From NCBI RefSeq assembly GCF_002288925.2, contig NW_022098076.1:71525858-71589857 (forward strand): a stretch of 64,000 nucleotides of DNA, written 5' to 3'. Below are positions 1 through 11,786 of this stretch, piece after piece. A model generated the notes under the pieces. That model saw nothing but the letters and a program-made list of their open reading frames with translations. It searched no databases and was not told where the DNA came from. The stretch comes from Delphinapterus leucas. Lineage: Eukaryota > Chordata > Mammalia > Artiodactyla > Monodontidae. How positions within the stretch are numbered: position 1 is the stretch's first letter; each line of letters begins with the position of its first letter. The position numbers were made by a program, and so were the translations under genes.

Positions 1-39
1 AGCAAGTTTCTTAGAAGAATAATCTTTACTCTCTCTCTT

Positions 40-333
40 TACTTTCTCTCCTTCACGCAGTCCTCAATTCATTGTAATCTGGCTTCTATCCCACCATCCT
101 TTGTATCCCTTCTCATCAGGGTCACCAGCCACCTTATAATAATCAAATCCAGCAACCATGTTGATGTCTCTGTGACATTTTGTAACAGGTGACCACATCT
201 TCACTCCTCTGTGAAAGGCCCCTGTAATGCTACAGCATGACTTTTTCTTGCATCCTCTCCTATCTCTAGTGTTACTCTTTCATTTGTGCTTTTTCTTAGC
301 CTCCTTTTTGGGCTATCCCATCCATGCCAATCC
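40..333 (+). repeat. L2 LINE fragment (RT-region)
   Basis: The pyrimidine-rich text (cattgtaatctggcttct, then tcatcagggtcaccagc) follows the order of the L2 reverse-transcriptase region on the sense strand. No open frame survives. Family assignment is from remembered consensus; the edges are approximate. Confidence 0.5.
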
Positions 334-341
334 CTTAACTC

Positions 342-518
342 AGTGGTCTTCAATCTTGGCTGACCATTAGAATCACCTAGACAGTATTTAAAAAATACTA
401 ATGCATGAGACACACCTTCAGGGATTCTAGTTCAATGAGACTGGGAGGGAACCCAGGCAGCATTCTTTTTCAAGCTCCCCAAATGATGCTAGTGTGTATC
501 TGTGGTTAAAAACCACTG
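342..518 (+). mobile_element. MER5A-type hAT (Charlie) DNA transposon
   Basis: A complete non-autonomous element. It starts CAGTGGTCTTC, contains the typical 'attagaatcacct' and 'aatgatgct' blocks, and ends ...aaccactg, the inverted copy of its start. The flanking 8 bp 'ccttaact' are identical on both sides (334-341 and 519-526), which is the duplication length of hAT transposases. It has no coding capacity. Confidence 0.85.
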
Positions 519-526
519 CCTTAACT

Positions 527-645
527 CATGCTTCCCAACTTTGTCTCTTCAGAGGAATCACCTGGGGCAATTGTGAAACATAAATGTACCTAGATCCTGC
601 ATCCCTGAAATTCTAGTTGAATAGGCCAAAACTCAGAATGCGGAA
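527..645 (+). mobile_element. Second, partial MER5-like element
   Basis: Immediately after the first MER5A, the text 'cttcccaactttg...agaggaatcacctggggcaa...gaaattctagtt' repeats the MER5A order at lower similarity. The better-preserved upstream copy seems to have inserted at or near the start of this older one. Its right terminal repeat is not recognisable. Confidence 0.55.
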
Positions 646-812
646 AGTAACCAGAGGCTCTCCCTTCCACTCACACCTATTGGGCAACACTTATAGCTAT
701 AATTTTGGGGGGCATTTGCTATGTGTTCGATAACTCACACTTATTTTCAAGCTTAGGGCTTTCTCACAGAGCACTTTCCATACATAAGTTACTCATTTGT
801 GTCTCCTTTACT

Positions 813-933
813 GTTTTTTTTTTTTTCTTTTTGGCCACTTTGCGTGGCTTGCAGGATTTTTCTGCGAGCAGGGATCGAACCCCAGCAGTGGAAGCACAGA
901 GTCCTAACCACTGGACCACCAGGGAGTTCCCCC
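813..933 (-). mobile_element. Short CHR-type tRNA-derived SINE
   Basis: Read on the minus strand: a tRNA-like head 'ctccctggtggtccagtggtt', B box 'GGTTCGATCCC', then 'gtggccaaaaag' and an A tail (T run on the plus strand at 814-826). A perfect 15-bp duplication 'tgtgtctcctttact' flanks it at 798-812 and 934-948, so the insertion boundaries are secure. It lacks the long middle section of full-length CHR-2. Confidence 0.88.
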
Positions 934-1364
934 TGTGTCTCCTTTACTTGACTGTGAGTTCCTGCAGGACAGAGATTCTGTTTTACTTTTATATGAATTT
1001 TATATGAACTAGCAAGTTTTCCAGTACATATTAGCAAATAAATATTTTTGTAAAATAATGAATGAACAATTAAATTATTTTCATATACATAATCTGTTCC
1101 TAACACAAAATATAGATGGTATTCTAAGCCTTTTTGTATTCTTGTCACTTATACACATTTGGCCAGCGTTCATGACGATGCATGAAAACTTTCTGCAATT
1201 GGTATTTTTACCTATAAAATCCTTCTGTATTATTATGTGATTCTTTTTTGTTGTTGTTATTTTTATTTTTTTTTTCCCAGTTTCTTCTCTCTTGCTACTG
1301 ATTCCCACTTGGCCAAATGACTTACACATGTTACAGTGTATTTTTGGAATCCCCTTGTGGGAGG

Positions 1365-1480
1365 TATAAAGCACATGAATTATGGAGTCAAACAGACTTG
1401 GACTTCTGTCTCTTCTCTTCTCATTTGCATAATGGGGATAAGACATACTTGTGATTATTAAAAATAAGAGAAGCTCTGGC
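1365..1480 (+). repeat. MIR SINE fragment
   Basis: 'atggagtcaaacagacttgg' followed by 'tcatttgcataatggggataa' matches the MIR core order (gagtcagacagacctgg ... catctgtaaaatggggata). Strongly diverged. Confidence 0.6.
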
Positions 1481-1599
1481 CAGAAATGTTATATTTTTTC
1501 TTGGAGTGTCAGCTCTTATGAGAAAAACCATGCAACTTATATAAAACCAAGGGATAGTCTTTCTTTAGCTTTCTCATTGGCTCCACCTCCCATTACATG

Positions 1600-1965
1600 T
1601 GACTATATTTCACTAATCCTTATGTGTTTCACCACAGTCTCAGAAAATGTTGGGTCTCCTCCAATTCACACCTAACAAGCCCACATGTGTCTTTAATCAC
1701 ATTGGCCCCTTCTAGAATGTGCTACATCCTTTTTCTGCCTGGAAATCTCTGATTGGTCCCTTGAAACCCTCCTGATGCAGAGTTAGTCATTTCTTCCTGT
1801 GTATTACCTCTATCTGGACACAGGCTTTTTCATATTTGCACTTGTCGTAATGGACTGTAATTTTGGTTTACAAAGTCCATCTAGTAGATTTTGAACTCCT
1901 CTAGGGCAAAGATCAAGTTTTAGTAATCTTTTTTATCCCAGGGTTGAGTGTGGTGCTGGAGTATG
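1600..1965 (+). repeat. L2 3'-end fragment
   Basis: Contains 'tttctgcctggaa' and, near the 3' end, 'actcctctagggcaaagatcaagt', which follow the L2 3' end (tctgcctggaatg ... ctccatgagggcagggac). Old and non-coding. Confidence 0.5.
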
Positions 1966-2059
1966 AACATGATATTTGTGGAGCTGAATTGCTCCTGGAA
2001 CCAGACTTTTACTCCACATTTACCCTCGAATCTTCCAAAACTCCAGATCCTCACCATCA

Positions 2060-2310
2060 TTCAACTTTAACTTTGGAGTCAGAGAGCTGTAAGTTCAAAC
2101 CCTTACCGACCCTTGTTCTGGTTTTGTTTTTTTTTGAACTTGTTTTTTTGTCGTCGTGGTTGTTTTGTTTAACCGTGAAATGGAGATTATTAGACCTACT
2201 GACAGTGTTGCTTATAAAATTAAATTAAATAATAGATATAAATAGCTTAACACAATAAATGCCCAAAACATGTATTTAGTAATTGCTGATAATGTGGTGG
2301 TTATCATAAT
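2060..2310 (+). repeat. MIR SINE with T/G-rich interruption
   Basis: 'ttggagtcagagagctgtaagttcaaaccc' and 'ccgtgaaatggagattatta ... caataaatgcc' are the two halves of a MIR. They are separated by a T/G-rich low-complexity run at about 2113-2170. Confidence 0.6.
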
Positions 2311-2589
2311 GTGGTGCAGTTTTGGTTTTGTTTTTGGTGGTTTTTTGGACCATTCACTACAGGGTTCTATCAGTAAATTTTTGTACTGAAAATGCAGCTC
2401 TCTGTTAAGTAGTCAGGCATGCTGAGTAAATTTAAAACTTTCTTGTTTGGCATTTCTATCACAAACTGTTAAATCCCTCTTCTCACCTTTCATGCTTCCT
2501 TGGATATTTCCTGAAATGATGAGAGAGTTGTGTAATCCTTTCTGTAGATAACAAAGTCAAGTTTGGGGACTAATCACATCATGCCCTAC

Positions 2590-3953
2590 ATTCCTGTTTA
2601 CTTTAGTCACTCCAGGAACCACGAGTCCTCTTTCATTACTTGACCTCTCATCCCCATATCAATTTTAATATCCCCTAATCTGGAGCAGTCTTTCACTCCT
2701 TCCTTCTCCCTTAAATCCTTCCAATGTACTCTCTGGAATTCCTGATACTTCATCAACTTAATCCCCGGGAATCTCAAATTCTTCTTTAAATGTTTCCTTC
2801 ACTTTCCTGCTCTAACAAAAACTTCTTTGCCCTGTGGATACTGCATACCCTGTAGCCTCCAAAAAGGTGATTTTTTTTTTTCCTCTTATTTCCCGTAAAT
2901 CTTGAGGGTGGAGTAGATATTCTCCTTTGTTTCTTCTTGGTAGTTCCAAACCAGTACTACCTCCTTCCTTTAAAAAAAAAAATCCCTGCTCCTTTGTAGT
3001 TCATGCCATATGGCAACCTCCTATCACAGGCCCCCTCCCTTGTTCCAGTCATGTACAGACACTAAGATCAGCCCTTCTCATTCAATGAAAATTTAGCAAG
3101 TAGCTCACTGACTCTCCACCACTTCTTCAATCATCCTTGGCAATTTTGACACCTTTGTAACTCACATTGCAGAGAATCCTTCAATATTCTGGTTCTCAGT
3201 GTCTTGACCTCCTCATGTCCAATGGTCTTGCCCTCATTTCCCGCTACCACCTGCTTCCAGGTCATATCCTAGATCCTGTTGTCGTCACCAACTGCAGATC
3301 TCAACAACCTCCATTTGAAATACCCCACTTTGTGATTACTTCTTTCTCTTTATTTTCAGTTAATCCCTTTCATACACCATTCAAAGATTCTGCACTTTCA
3401 TGGGAAGATGGATTCTCTCAGCTTTTGCTGGTCTTTCATCCTTTTCACATCCTCACGCCCCTCCTTACTCAGTATAAAAGGATCACTCCTCACACAATCC
3501 CTTAAAAACATTGCTCCCTCTCTTCCTTCATTGTATAGTAGCCTGACAAAACGCCGCCGTGGTTGAATCCCAACTTTTGTGTGTTCTGTGCTTGACTCTG
3601 AGAAGCTGGACATGACTTGACATATGAAAACATATGGCTGTGTCGACCTGTCTGACTTACAATGTATGATCACTACTTACAGTGGGCCCATGATGTTCTT
3701 AGCAATCCTATTACATGTCTCAATTCAATTTACCTCCCCAGTCTCCAAAATGACTATTCCATCACTCACGCTTTCTTGTCAGAATCTCTAACACACTCTC
3801 TGTCTTCTTTAATTTCCTACTTCATATTTTACTGCTGAAGTAGAGCAATCAGAAAAGAATATCCACATATTCCTACCCCCAGTGTATACTTCACTATATC
3901 TCTACCAGGTACTTTGCTTTCCTTCCTGTTGCCATGGATGTACTCATACCTAA
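2590..3953 (+). repeat. Probable L2 LINE, 5' part of the split copy
   Basis: A long pyrimidine-rich tract with the base texture of L2 coding-strand fossils, including 'cttgacctcctcatgtcc'. It leads into the L1M insertion at 3961; clear L2 sequence resumes on the other side. No frame remains open over its length. This part is much less certain than the 3' half; another old LINE is possible. Confidence 0.35.
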
Positions 3954-3960
3954 AGTCAAC

Positions 3961-4882
3961 CCATCACCTCACACTGGTTAGGAATAGCTATAATAAAAAA
4001 GATAAGAAATAACAAGTGTTGGAGAGGACGTGGAACAGTCATACAGTTGGTGGAAATGTAAATTTACATTTACATTGGTACAAATGGTACAGCCGTTATG
4101 GAAAACAGTATGGAGGTTCCTCAAAATAGTAAAACTAGAACTACCATATGATCCAGCAATCCCACTGCTGGGTATATATCCAAAGAAAATGAAATGTGTT
4201 GTCTCAAAGAGATATCTACATTCCCATGTTCATGCTGTATTATTCACAATAGCCAAGATATGGCACTACGTGTCTGTCCACAGATAAATGGATAAAGGCA
4301 ATATAATTTTACATGCACACACACATACACACGCACACACACATACACACACACACACACACAGAGGAATGTTATTCAACCCTAAAATGGAAGGAAATCT
4401 CACCATTTGTGACAACATGGATGAACCTAGAGGACATCATGTTAAGCGAAATAAGTCAGGCACAGAAAGAAAAATACTGAAAGATCTCACTTATATGTAG
4501 AATCTAAAATAGTTGAACTCATAGAAGCACAGAGTAGAATGGTAGTTGCCAGGAGTTGAGGAAAATGGGAGGATGCTGGACAAAGAGTCCTAAGTTTCGG
4601 TTATGCAAACTGAGTAAATTCTGGAGATTTAATATACAGTATGGTGACTATAGTTAACAATGCTGTACTGTATATATGAAATTTGCTAAGGGGGTAGATT
4701 TTAGTGTTCTCACCAACACACACACACACACAAAACTGTAGCTATATGAGATGGTAGATATGTTAACTAGCTTGATTCCTAGTGATCATTTCACAATGTA
4801 CACTATAACAAAACATCAAGTTGTAGACCTTAATACATACAATTTCTGTTTATCAATTATAACCCAATAAAACTGAAAATAG
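3961..4882 (+). mobile_element. L1M (L1MA-like) 3' end, 5'-truncated
   Basis: Begins inside the ORF2 C-terminal region ('catcacctcacactggttaggaatagc'). It runs through the conserved stretch encoding the [16 protein letters not shown] motif (visible in frame at about 4135-4180), then the L1M 3' UTR ('gactatagttaacaatgctgt') to 'aacccaataaaactgaaaat'. A short candidate duplication 'agtcaac' sits at 3954-3960 and 4883-4889. Two CA repeats (4315-4362, 4716-4732) have grown inside it. It has no coding ability. Confidence 0.75.
4315..4362. repeat. (CA)n microsatellite
   Basis: Imperfect CA repeat with T and G interruptions inside the L1M 3' end. Confidence 0.95.
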
Positions 4883-4889
4883 AGTCAAC

Positions 4890-6048
4890 TCTTCCATACA
4901 AACTTTCCAGGGTCTATCCCCTGGAACTCATTCCCACTCACCTTACTCAAGGGCTTTGTTTCTATAACTGTCCCCAACGTCTCCTGAACCATTACTTATG
5001 CCTTATCTACTAGGATAATCAATACACAAGCATGCCATAAACTCCCACCTTAAAGCAAACAGATCAAAGCAAACTTTCTTTGATTTTACAACCCTATTTC
5101 ACATTCCCATCCTCTATTTCTCCTTTCACTTTTTCTTTTCTGCCCTCTTTTACACAAAACTGATAGAATTTTTGTCCATACTAATGTCTCCACTTCCTTC
5201 ACTCTTCTGAAAGCACTCCAATCAGTCTTTTGACCCCCAGCTCCATGGAAACTGCTCTTGTCAACATTGTCTCCACATTGCCTAATCCAATGAACAAACT
5301 TACTTGCCCTCATAGCAGCATTTAACATAGATGACCACCACCTCCTTCTTGAAACATTTTGTATTCTCAGCTTCCAAAATATCTATTCCCATCTCAATAT
5401 CCTCCCAACTTTTGGATTTTTCCTGTTAATGTATTCTCAGCACAGCAGCCAAACTGATTTAGTTAAAACACAGATGAAATTATTTCAGTGTTCTGCTCAA
5501 CAAAACTCCATGGCCTCCTATATCCCTCAGGGAAAAAGAAAAGCCCTTCCAGTGGTTTCTAAAGCTCTACCTTGACATGATTATTGCCAACTGAGTCACA
5601 CTTCCCTCTTTGGTCACTCTGGTCCAGCCATATAGACTACCTGTTCTCCTGAATATGCCAGGCACACTCTTGCCTCAGGGGCTTTGTACTTGCTGGTCTC
5701 TCTGCCTGAAAAGGCACTCTTCTGAATATCAGAGTGGCTGGCCCCCTGCTTCATTCAATTCTCTTTCCAAATGTCACCTTGTCAGGCGAGGACTTCTTAA
5801 AAATAGCTACACCCTTTCCCTCCTTGGTAGTTACTATCTAATCCATTAACCTGCTTTTTCTTTCTTCATAGTTCTTAATACCACCTGATACATAGCATAT
5901 TATTTATTTATTTGTTGTTTCTCTTCTCCGCATTAAACTAAAACTCCCTGAGAACAAAAACAGTATTTGTTTTTTCTTTTCACTGCTATATCACCAGCAG
6001 CTAGTGGTTTTACTGCACAATAAATATTTGTTGAATGACTAAATAAAA
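4890..6048 (+). repeat. L2 LINE, RT region to 3' end
   Basis: Clear L2 text on the plus strand. 'cctcatagcagcatttaacatagatgaccaccacctccttcttgaaaca' (5308-5356) is the L2 RT block. It is followed, after an internal deletion, by 'ttctcagcacagcagccaaactgat', 'gcctcaggggctttgtacttgctgg', 'ctctgcctgaaaaggcactctt', and the 3' end 'aataaatatttgttgaatga'. Stops break every frame. Confidence 0.7.
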
Positions 6049-7140
6049 CCTTTCTTTTCAGTGTCTGCATTCCTGTGATCAGCATCTGCATGTGCTTTCC
6101 TAAAATCATTAAACATCTTTATCCACAACTTAAACCAAATCCCTAACATAGGAAACTGAGAATTTAGACAAAGAGGTTGGCCGTAATCCTCTGTTAAGTG
6201 TCTTTCCTCTGTCCTAGCTCTAAATTTATTGACTCACTCTTAAAACTCTCTCCATTTCCCACAAAATACAAGGTGGTTGAAATCAATAAAAATAAGAATG
6301 CTTAGAGCAGGAAAGAAGAAAAAAGAGATAATAAAAGGAGAAAACATTTTAAAGGAACTCATAAACATCTTAGAACTGTATTTGGGAAACAAAGGTCACG
6401 CAGAAGAATTTGGAAGAAAACACCCCCACGGAGTGTGTCTTCTCTTCCTCCCCTATCTCTGTAGTAGATACTAATGTAATTCTTGCTTAGGCTGGACTGT
6501 GCTCTGTCATGCAGAAAAAAGAAGAAGCCTTTTGGCCTCAGCTTCTAGTTATCTGAGCCCAGATGAAGACAAATGGGATAGGCCCAAAGCAAAACTGTCA
6601 AGTGGAAAAACTTGGCTGGTATCTAGAAATTCCCTTTTCTCTGCTCCCTCCCAACTTGTATATACATTATACCTTATCCCTTATCCCTTATACCTTATCC
6701 CCCCTTCATCTTCAGTGCTCAGTACCCTCCAGCTTCTAAAATCTTCCCTCTATCAAAAAATAAAAAGGACATCTTACAATATTTACATTTGTAACCTGCT
6801 TGTAATTTCACTTTTAATTGCATATAAATTGTAAAGACAATGCAGATTTTGAATTTTCCTAATAACTAATCTGATATTCCACTGAATGGTAAGGAGAGAT
6901 ATTAGACTTATCTAGTCCGGGAAGCTCAGGCCAACCCACACTAGCTTCAATATTAGTATTTTCATGAAAAATTCTTAGCGTCTCTAGGTAAAATTCCCAG
7001 TCTCATGTTTCCCATCTCTTGACATTTAGATGTGTGTGACCCCATGGCAGAAGGGGAGATGGGCTGCCCCATATTTTCTGAGTCTGGAATGGAGGAACTT
7101 CTGGATTTCCTGTGTAGGAAATGGAGAGGCAGATGTGCTT
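6049..7140. other. No gene or recognised repeat
   Basis: AT-rich sequence with a tiny CTTATCC-like tandem (6668-6702). I see no exon, RNA gene or repeat family I can name. Confidence 0.5.
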
Positions 7141-8389
7141 CTCTCTCTCTCTGTGTCTCCTGACTCCATGTGAGCTCCCCAGCTCCTGGCCATGCTGAGC
7201 ATGAGAATTCTCTGGACATTGGCAGCTTCCCCTCTATACACCCAGGGAAGCACGCCACTGATATGGTGATGCCAGGACCCCCCACCTGTCTAGATGTTTC
7301 TGTGGCCCACAACATTGAAAATGTGAGCCCCAAAGTGGGGGGGAATCAAGGAGTCTGGCATCTTCTTCCTTCCTTCCTTCCTCATTCCCAGAGGCTGGAG
7401 TCCTCATCCTATTAGACACTATGCTCCTTCAATAATAAATAATCTTTGTCACAGCTTTTGCTATTCTGAAGTGGAAATCATAGATAATATAACTCTCCTC
7501 ACAGAACTAAAATCAATATCATATTCCAACTGTAATAAAGAGAGAAAAAGCAAAAGTAATTTTTCTTTATATATTTTAAAATATAAACAAATGCTTGGTC
7601 ATAACTACAAGGAAAGACACACTGAATTGGTCTGGTGGTTAAGTCTATATGTGGAAATCACCTGAATGTGACTGTTATAATTTCTCTACTGAGAAATTAT
7701 ATTTCTCTACTGGACTAAAACTCCATGAATACTTTGGTGGATGATATTCCAAAATAGTGACCAAATCTCAGTAAACTTGCAAAGGAAACAAAGTATGATT
7801 TTCCTACAGCTCATACTGTAGCACACTTATGGAAAATTTAATGTATGTAAATTGGGTGAAAAATATTCCTGTTTTTATGTCAGTTAGAGTCAGGTTCTAT
7901 GCTCAGATTACTTTAAACACATTTTCTGTGTGTCCATGGCTTAGGAGATTACTTTATTTCAGTGAACCAGGCCACTCATTCTAGCTGTCTAGAATCCCTG
8001 GTCTCTCTTCATTAAAAACATGGCCTCCAAGCGTTGTTTGACAACAATAACAAAGAGCCCCACCATTTTCCAAAATACCTCCTAAGGCGTAATTGTCCAC
8101 CTCTTCTTCTACTTTTCTGCATCATTTTCTCCTTCTTCATTATAGGAGCAAGGCTTACGGTGCAGTGGTCATTGCAAAGGCAGTATCTGCTACAGGCGTG
8201 GAATCTGAGTTTCCAGGTGTGGCTCTTGATCTGGGAGCCCATTAGATAACTGCAGTTAGGAGGATTAAAATATGTTGGTTTAATAGCCCCCAAATGTAGT
8301 TTCCATTACACGTTGAACCCCTTCCCTATCGTTAGATTACCCAGATATTAGCACCCTAAACTGTTTTATTCTGATACGTTAATTTGATG
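7141..8389. other. Unrecognised sequence, possible old LTR at left
   Basis: 7141-7445 is moderately GC-rich, has a CTTCC tract (7363-7382) and ends near an AATAAA-containing stretch (7430-7440). That would fit a decayed LTR, but no family is recognisable. The rest shows nothing I can name. Confidence 0.3.
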
Positions 8390-8690
8390 TTTTACAAATT
8401 ACAAAAGCAATACATGACTTAATAGTAAACAAGTTAAATGATATGAAGATGACTACAAAAATCATTTCTCTCTTCTCTCATTTAATATCCTCTCCTATAT
8501 AAGAAGACACACATCCACTTATATACCTACCCCCATACATACTCATTCACACATATATGCATGTGCACACACAGGGCTTTGATCTTTTTATTTAAATCAA
8601 AACACCACCATATTGTACACATTGTCCTGGGTGTCCTTTTCTCAGTGAACAATATATTATGGTCCCCCCCAAAATCTGTAGAAATTAACT
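8390..8690 (-). repeat. Old L1M-class 3'-region fragment
   Basis: 'aattacaaaagcaatacatg', then 'ttgtacacattgtcctgg...ttctcagtgaacaatatatta' follow the antisense text of ancient L1M/L1ME 3' ends (cacttaacaatatat). Strongly diverged. Confidence 0.4.
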
Positions 8691-9435
8691 TTTGTAATAA
8701 ATAATATATAAAAGCAAAAAGTGTACTTCACATGCACTCACATATAAAATTATCTATAAATAGGATTATATCACACTACTTTCCAAGGAACTATTTATCT
8801 TCCACTCCACTCTCCTCTTCTCTTCATCTCTAACTGTACACTGTTCCATCCTCCTCTAACTTGCATGCTGCCCCCCAGCCCCACTTATTTCTTTTTCTCC
8901 ATTCTTAATACCCGTTATTCACAGAGGGAATCCCTAATTTCAGTTATACAAATTGTTTTGCTTTTTATCTCCCCCCAGATCGTTTTCCTCGTGATTTTAA
9001 TTTCTTGTGGGTTTTGTTCTGTGCTTTATGATATTTCTTCCCCTTCGTCTTCAGGGTCACACATTTATATCTCTATACTCTTCACATCATCCACTGATAC
9101 ATATTTTGGTTTGCCAATCATCTTTTCAAAGTAGAAAGCCTTTGTTGTACTGCATTAAGCCTCCTTAAATAATGCTATTGTATGTTTTATCATTGGTCAA
9201 GTTGTTATTTGTCCTTTCTATCATGGTTTTCCCATTAAATTTCATCAGGACACCTGTCCTCAGTTTTTCTTACTCTTCTTGTCCAGGGAAACTGGATCCC
9301 CATAGGTGTTTTGTTATTTTCATGTGTATGCTCATGTGTATGCTCAGGCAAGGTTTGGAGAACTTTTGTAGGTCCTATAATTAAAATAAGTTAGTATGGA
9401 AGGACATTTAAGTTCCATAGAATGTCTAACAATTA
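8691..9435. other. No gene or recognised repeat
   Basis: AT-rich, T-rich stretches; nothing supportable. Confidence 0.45.
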
Positions 9436-9535
9436 TTGAGGGTTTTTGTTGAGCCTAACACTGCATAGTATCATCTTATTTAATCATCACAACAGCCCTA
9501 TGAGTTAGATACTATTATGACTTCTCATTAATAAA
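9436..9535 (+). repeat. MIR SINE fragment
   Basis: 'cttatttaatcatcacaacagccctatgagttagatactattatgac' is close to the MIR core (taatcctcacaacaaccctatgaggtaggtactattat). Confidence 0.75.
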
Positions 9536-10344
9536 AATAATAATAAGCACTGTCCAATTAATTTTCAGTGGCATTTCATTCTTCATTATAAACATTTAAG
9601 AGTGTACTTTTTCTTCCCTACAATTTCAAGCAGACACTCATTGATTAATTTTGCTTGACTACTTATAATATGAATGCTACAATTTACTCTCTACACTTAT
9701 TTCTTCAACTGACTGTTTTATACCTTTCTGATTTTATGGTTTATAGTTATTTATTCTCACCTCCTACATTTCATCACAGTCCCAGAGACAGAGAGTAACT
9801 TTGATGCTTTTGATGGAAAAAGATTAGCTGAGTTGATCATTTTTTTTAACTCCCTCTTAATACATAGGAAGGCACAAAATGTTGGCTATCCAAAATAAAG
9901 TCACTCCAAAGCAGAAGTCATCAGCCTCCTTGTAACTGAAGTTGGAAAATCTCTAATGCAGGATTTAACGTTTTCATATTCCCTAAGTTTATCCTAAAGT
10001 GTTACTACTCCTGTTCTGTAGTTCACCTTATCTCCATTTTCTATGTTGATGTTTGGTTCTTTCTCTAACTATTGCCAAGGGAAACCATTAGAAATCCAGG
10101 GTTATGTTAAGACCTAAATAAGGACTAAATATCAAAAAGTTAAATGGAAGTAAATTAGTGTAAAGTAGAATTTCATGCCAATAAAATGAGATATTTGTGA
10201 GAGATTACTGTATTTCTCAGTCACTTGGGAAAAAGTCCAGGTATACTAGATTCCTTCTGTTTTTGTCTGACCAGCATCTACTTCCCCTTCTTCTAGTACC
10301 AGAAACAACACCTCTTCTGCTTCAGCATCATGGGGTTTGAATGG
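9536..10344. other. No gene or recognised repeat
   Basis: Low-GC sequence with a short ATA-rich run near 9530; nothing else recognised. Confidence 0.45.
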
Positions 10345-10800
10345 GACTGACTCAAGTCCTTAGCCTCAGGAATGGATGGTTGCCCTTTAAAGTGAAATTT
10401 GGCCAAATTGTGGCCTAGGCGCAATAGTGGAATACAGTTGATCTATTAAAATGAAATTGCCAGACTCAAGTGGTCATTCAGAGCACTTCATCTCCTGCCC
10501 TTGGTAATTACTCAGGGATAAAAAGGAGCTAATGGTAGCCATTCCAGGAACTTTGGCCAAAGTGACAAGGACAGAGGCACTTTTATTCTTATGATGTTAT
10601 TAAGCTAAATTTGGAATGTTTACCATCTTTGACACCATTTGAATATTACCTGCATAAGAATTAAGAAAACACAGAGGAAAAAAAAAGAAAGAAAGAAAAC
10701 ACAGAGGAAAGAAAGTTGAGAGCTGAAATGAATCAACTTTCTGACAACATTTTTAGATCATTGGGATCCAGGCATACCTCCAAGCAAACACCCCTCAAAT
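10345..10800 (+). repeat. Ancient interspersed repeat, LTR-like
   Basis: The order 'gtcattcagagcacttcatctcctgcccttggtaattactcagggata', 'aactttggccaaagtgacaagg', 'acacagaggaaagaaagttgagag' and 'ttgggatccaggcatacct' follows a common medium-reiterated mammalian repeat that I associate with ERVL/MaLR-like LTRs. I cannot name the subfamily. A small GAAA tract has duplicated 'aaacacagaggaaa' at 10667-10710. Confidence 0.4.
10382..10475 (+). repeat. Left arm of 94-bp inverted repeat
   Basis: These 94 bases match the reverse complement of 11161-11254 without a gap and with 10 mismatches by eye (about 89%). The two arms are 685 bp apart. Similarity stops sharply at both ends apart from a faint outer match. 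Function unknown. Confidence 0.85.
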
Positions 10801-11160
10801 TTACATTTACAAGAATCAATACATTTATCTGGTGTCTAAGCTCTTTTGAATTTCTGTTGTTTACAGCCAAGAGTCCTAAATTGCCAAGTAAGGCAATAAT
10901 TCTATAAGCTACAGTTCAGGTTACATATTCCCTACCTTAAATTCTTGTAAATTTGAGTTGGGTAGAGAATTTGGGGATGTGAAGTAAACATCATCTTCTA
11001 GCTGTGGTTTATAAGCTGTTATTATTACATGCTTCCAAAATAAATGAAAGAAACTAGGTAAACTACTGTGAAAATCTTTGAACATGAAAAAGTAGTGCTT
11101 TATTAGCATTAAAAGGAACTTTGGAATCTATGTAGTCAGCATAATGCATTATGGTTGCTA

Positions 11161-11254
11161 GACCACTCAAGTCTGGCAATTTCATTTTAATAGATCAATT
11201 CTGCCCCACTATTGCTCCTAGGCTACAACTTGGCCAAATTTCACTTTAAAGGGC
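11161..11254 (-). repeat. Right arm of 94-bp inverted repeat
   Basis: Inverted copy of 10382-10475; the two strands could fold into a long imperfect hairpin with a 685-base loop. Unlike the left arm, its flanks do not look like the interspersed repeat at 10345-10800, so only the arm itself is shared. Confidence 0.85.
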
Positions 11255-11489
11255 ATATTATGGCAAAGATCCAAACCCTTTCACAGCAAAAGCTGAATGC
11301 TAATGGAATTGTTGTGATTTAAAACTGTGAAACGCAATCTATTTTTCAATGGAGGAAAAAAAACATAACCACAAATATTTCCAATGTCTTAACTCAACCT
11401 TGAAGGATATTTTTGCATTTTTATTCATTAGTTAATGATGAGAGATACTGTAAAAAGAGTTTCGGGTAATGTCAGAGCTTCTGATTAGA
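11255..11489. other. No recognised feature
   Basis: AT-rich spacer between the inverted-repeat arm and a MIR. Confidence 0.45.
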
Positions 11490-11695
11490 AGACCTAGTAG
11501 TCTTCTAGCTAGTAGATTTTGGCAATGCCACCTACTAGCTGGGCGACCTAGACCAAGTTACTTAATAACTTGTACCACCAGTACTAAATCGTAGCATAGA
11601 TATTAAATGAGAAGATACTTGTAAAATATTTTTCTGAGTCTGGCTTATGGAGAATGTTCAATAAATGGCTATTGTTGCTATTATTATTATTGGTA
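11490..11695 (+). repeat. MIR SINE, right part
   Basis: 'ctactagctgggcgacctagaccaagttacttaataa ... attaaatgagaagatacttgtaaa ... ttcaataaatggctattgtt' is a near-complete MIR right half and L2-like tail. Confidence 0.8.
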
Positions 11696-11786
11696 GTAAC
11701 ACTAGGAAAAATAGTATTACTACTAGTAGAGTATTAACTTTCAATTTTGGTTTTAGTGATTGGAAATTTTTACATGCATTATATTT

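Noticed and set aside
813..933. tRNA genes at the CHR SINE heads
   Set aside because: A- and B-box-like motifs are present but there is no cloverleaf or acceptor stem, and each is followed by SINE body and A tail with target duplications.
3167..3505. 112-codon open frame at 3167-3505
   Set aside because: Lies in a pyrimidine-rich old LINE-like tract; the frame is not maintained outside and no domain is seen.
6668..6702. CTTATCC-like tandem that recalls telomeric repeats
   Set aside because: The unit is not TAACCC, only about four imperfect copies exist, and there is no subtelomeric context.
7141..7445. Solo LTR at 7141-7445
   Set aside because: GC content and an AATAAA-like stretch are suggestive, but there are no recognisable LTR ends, target duplication or family match, so it is mentioned only as a possibility.
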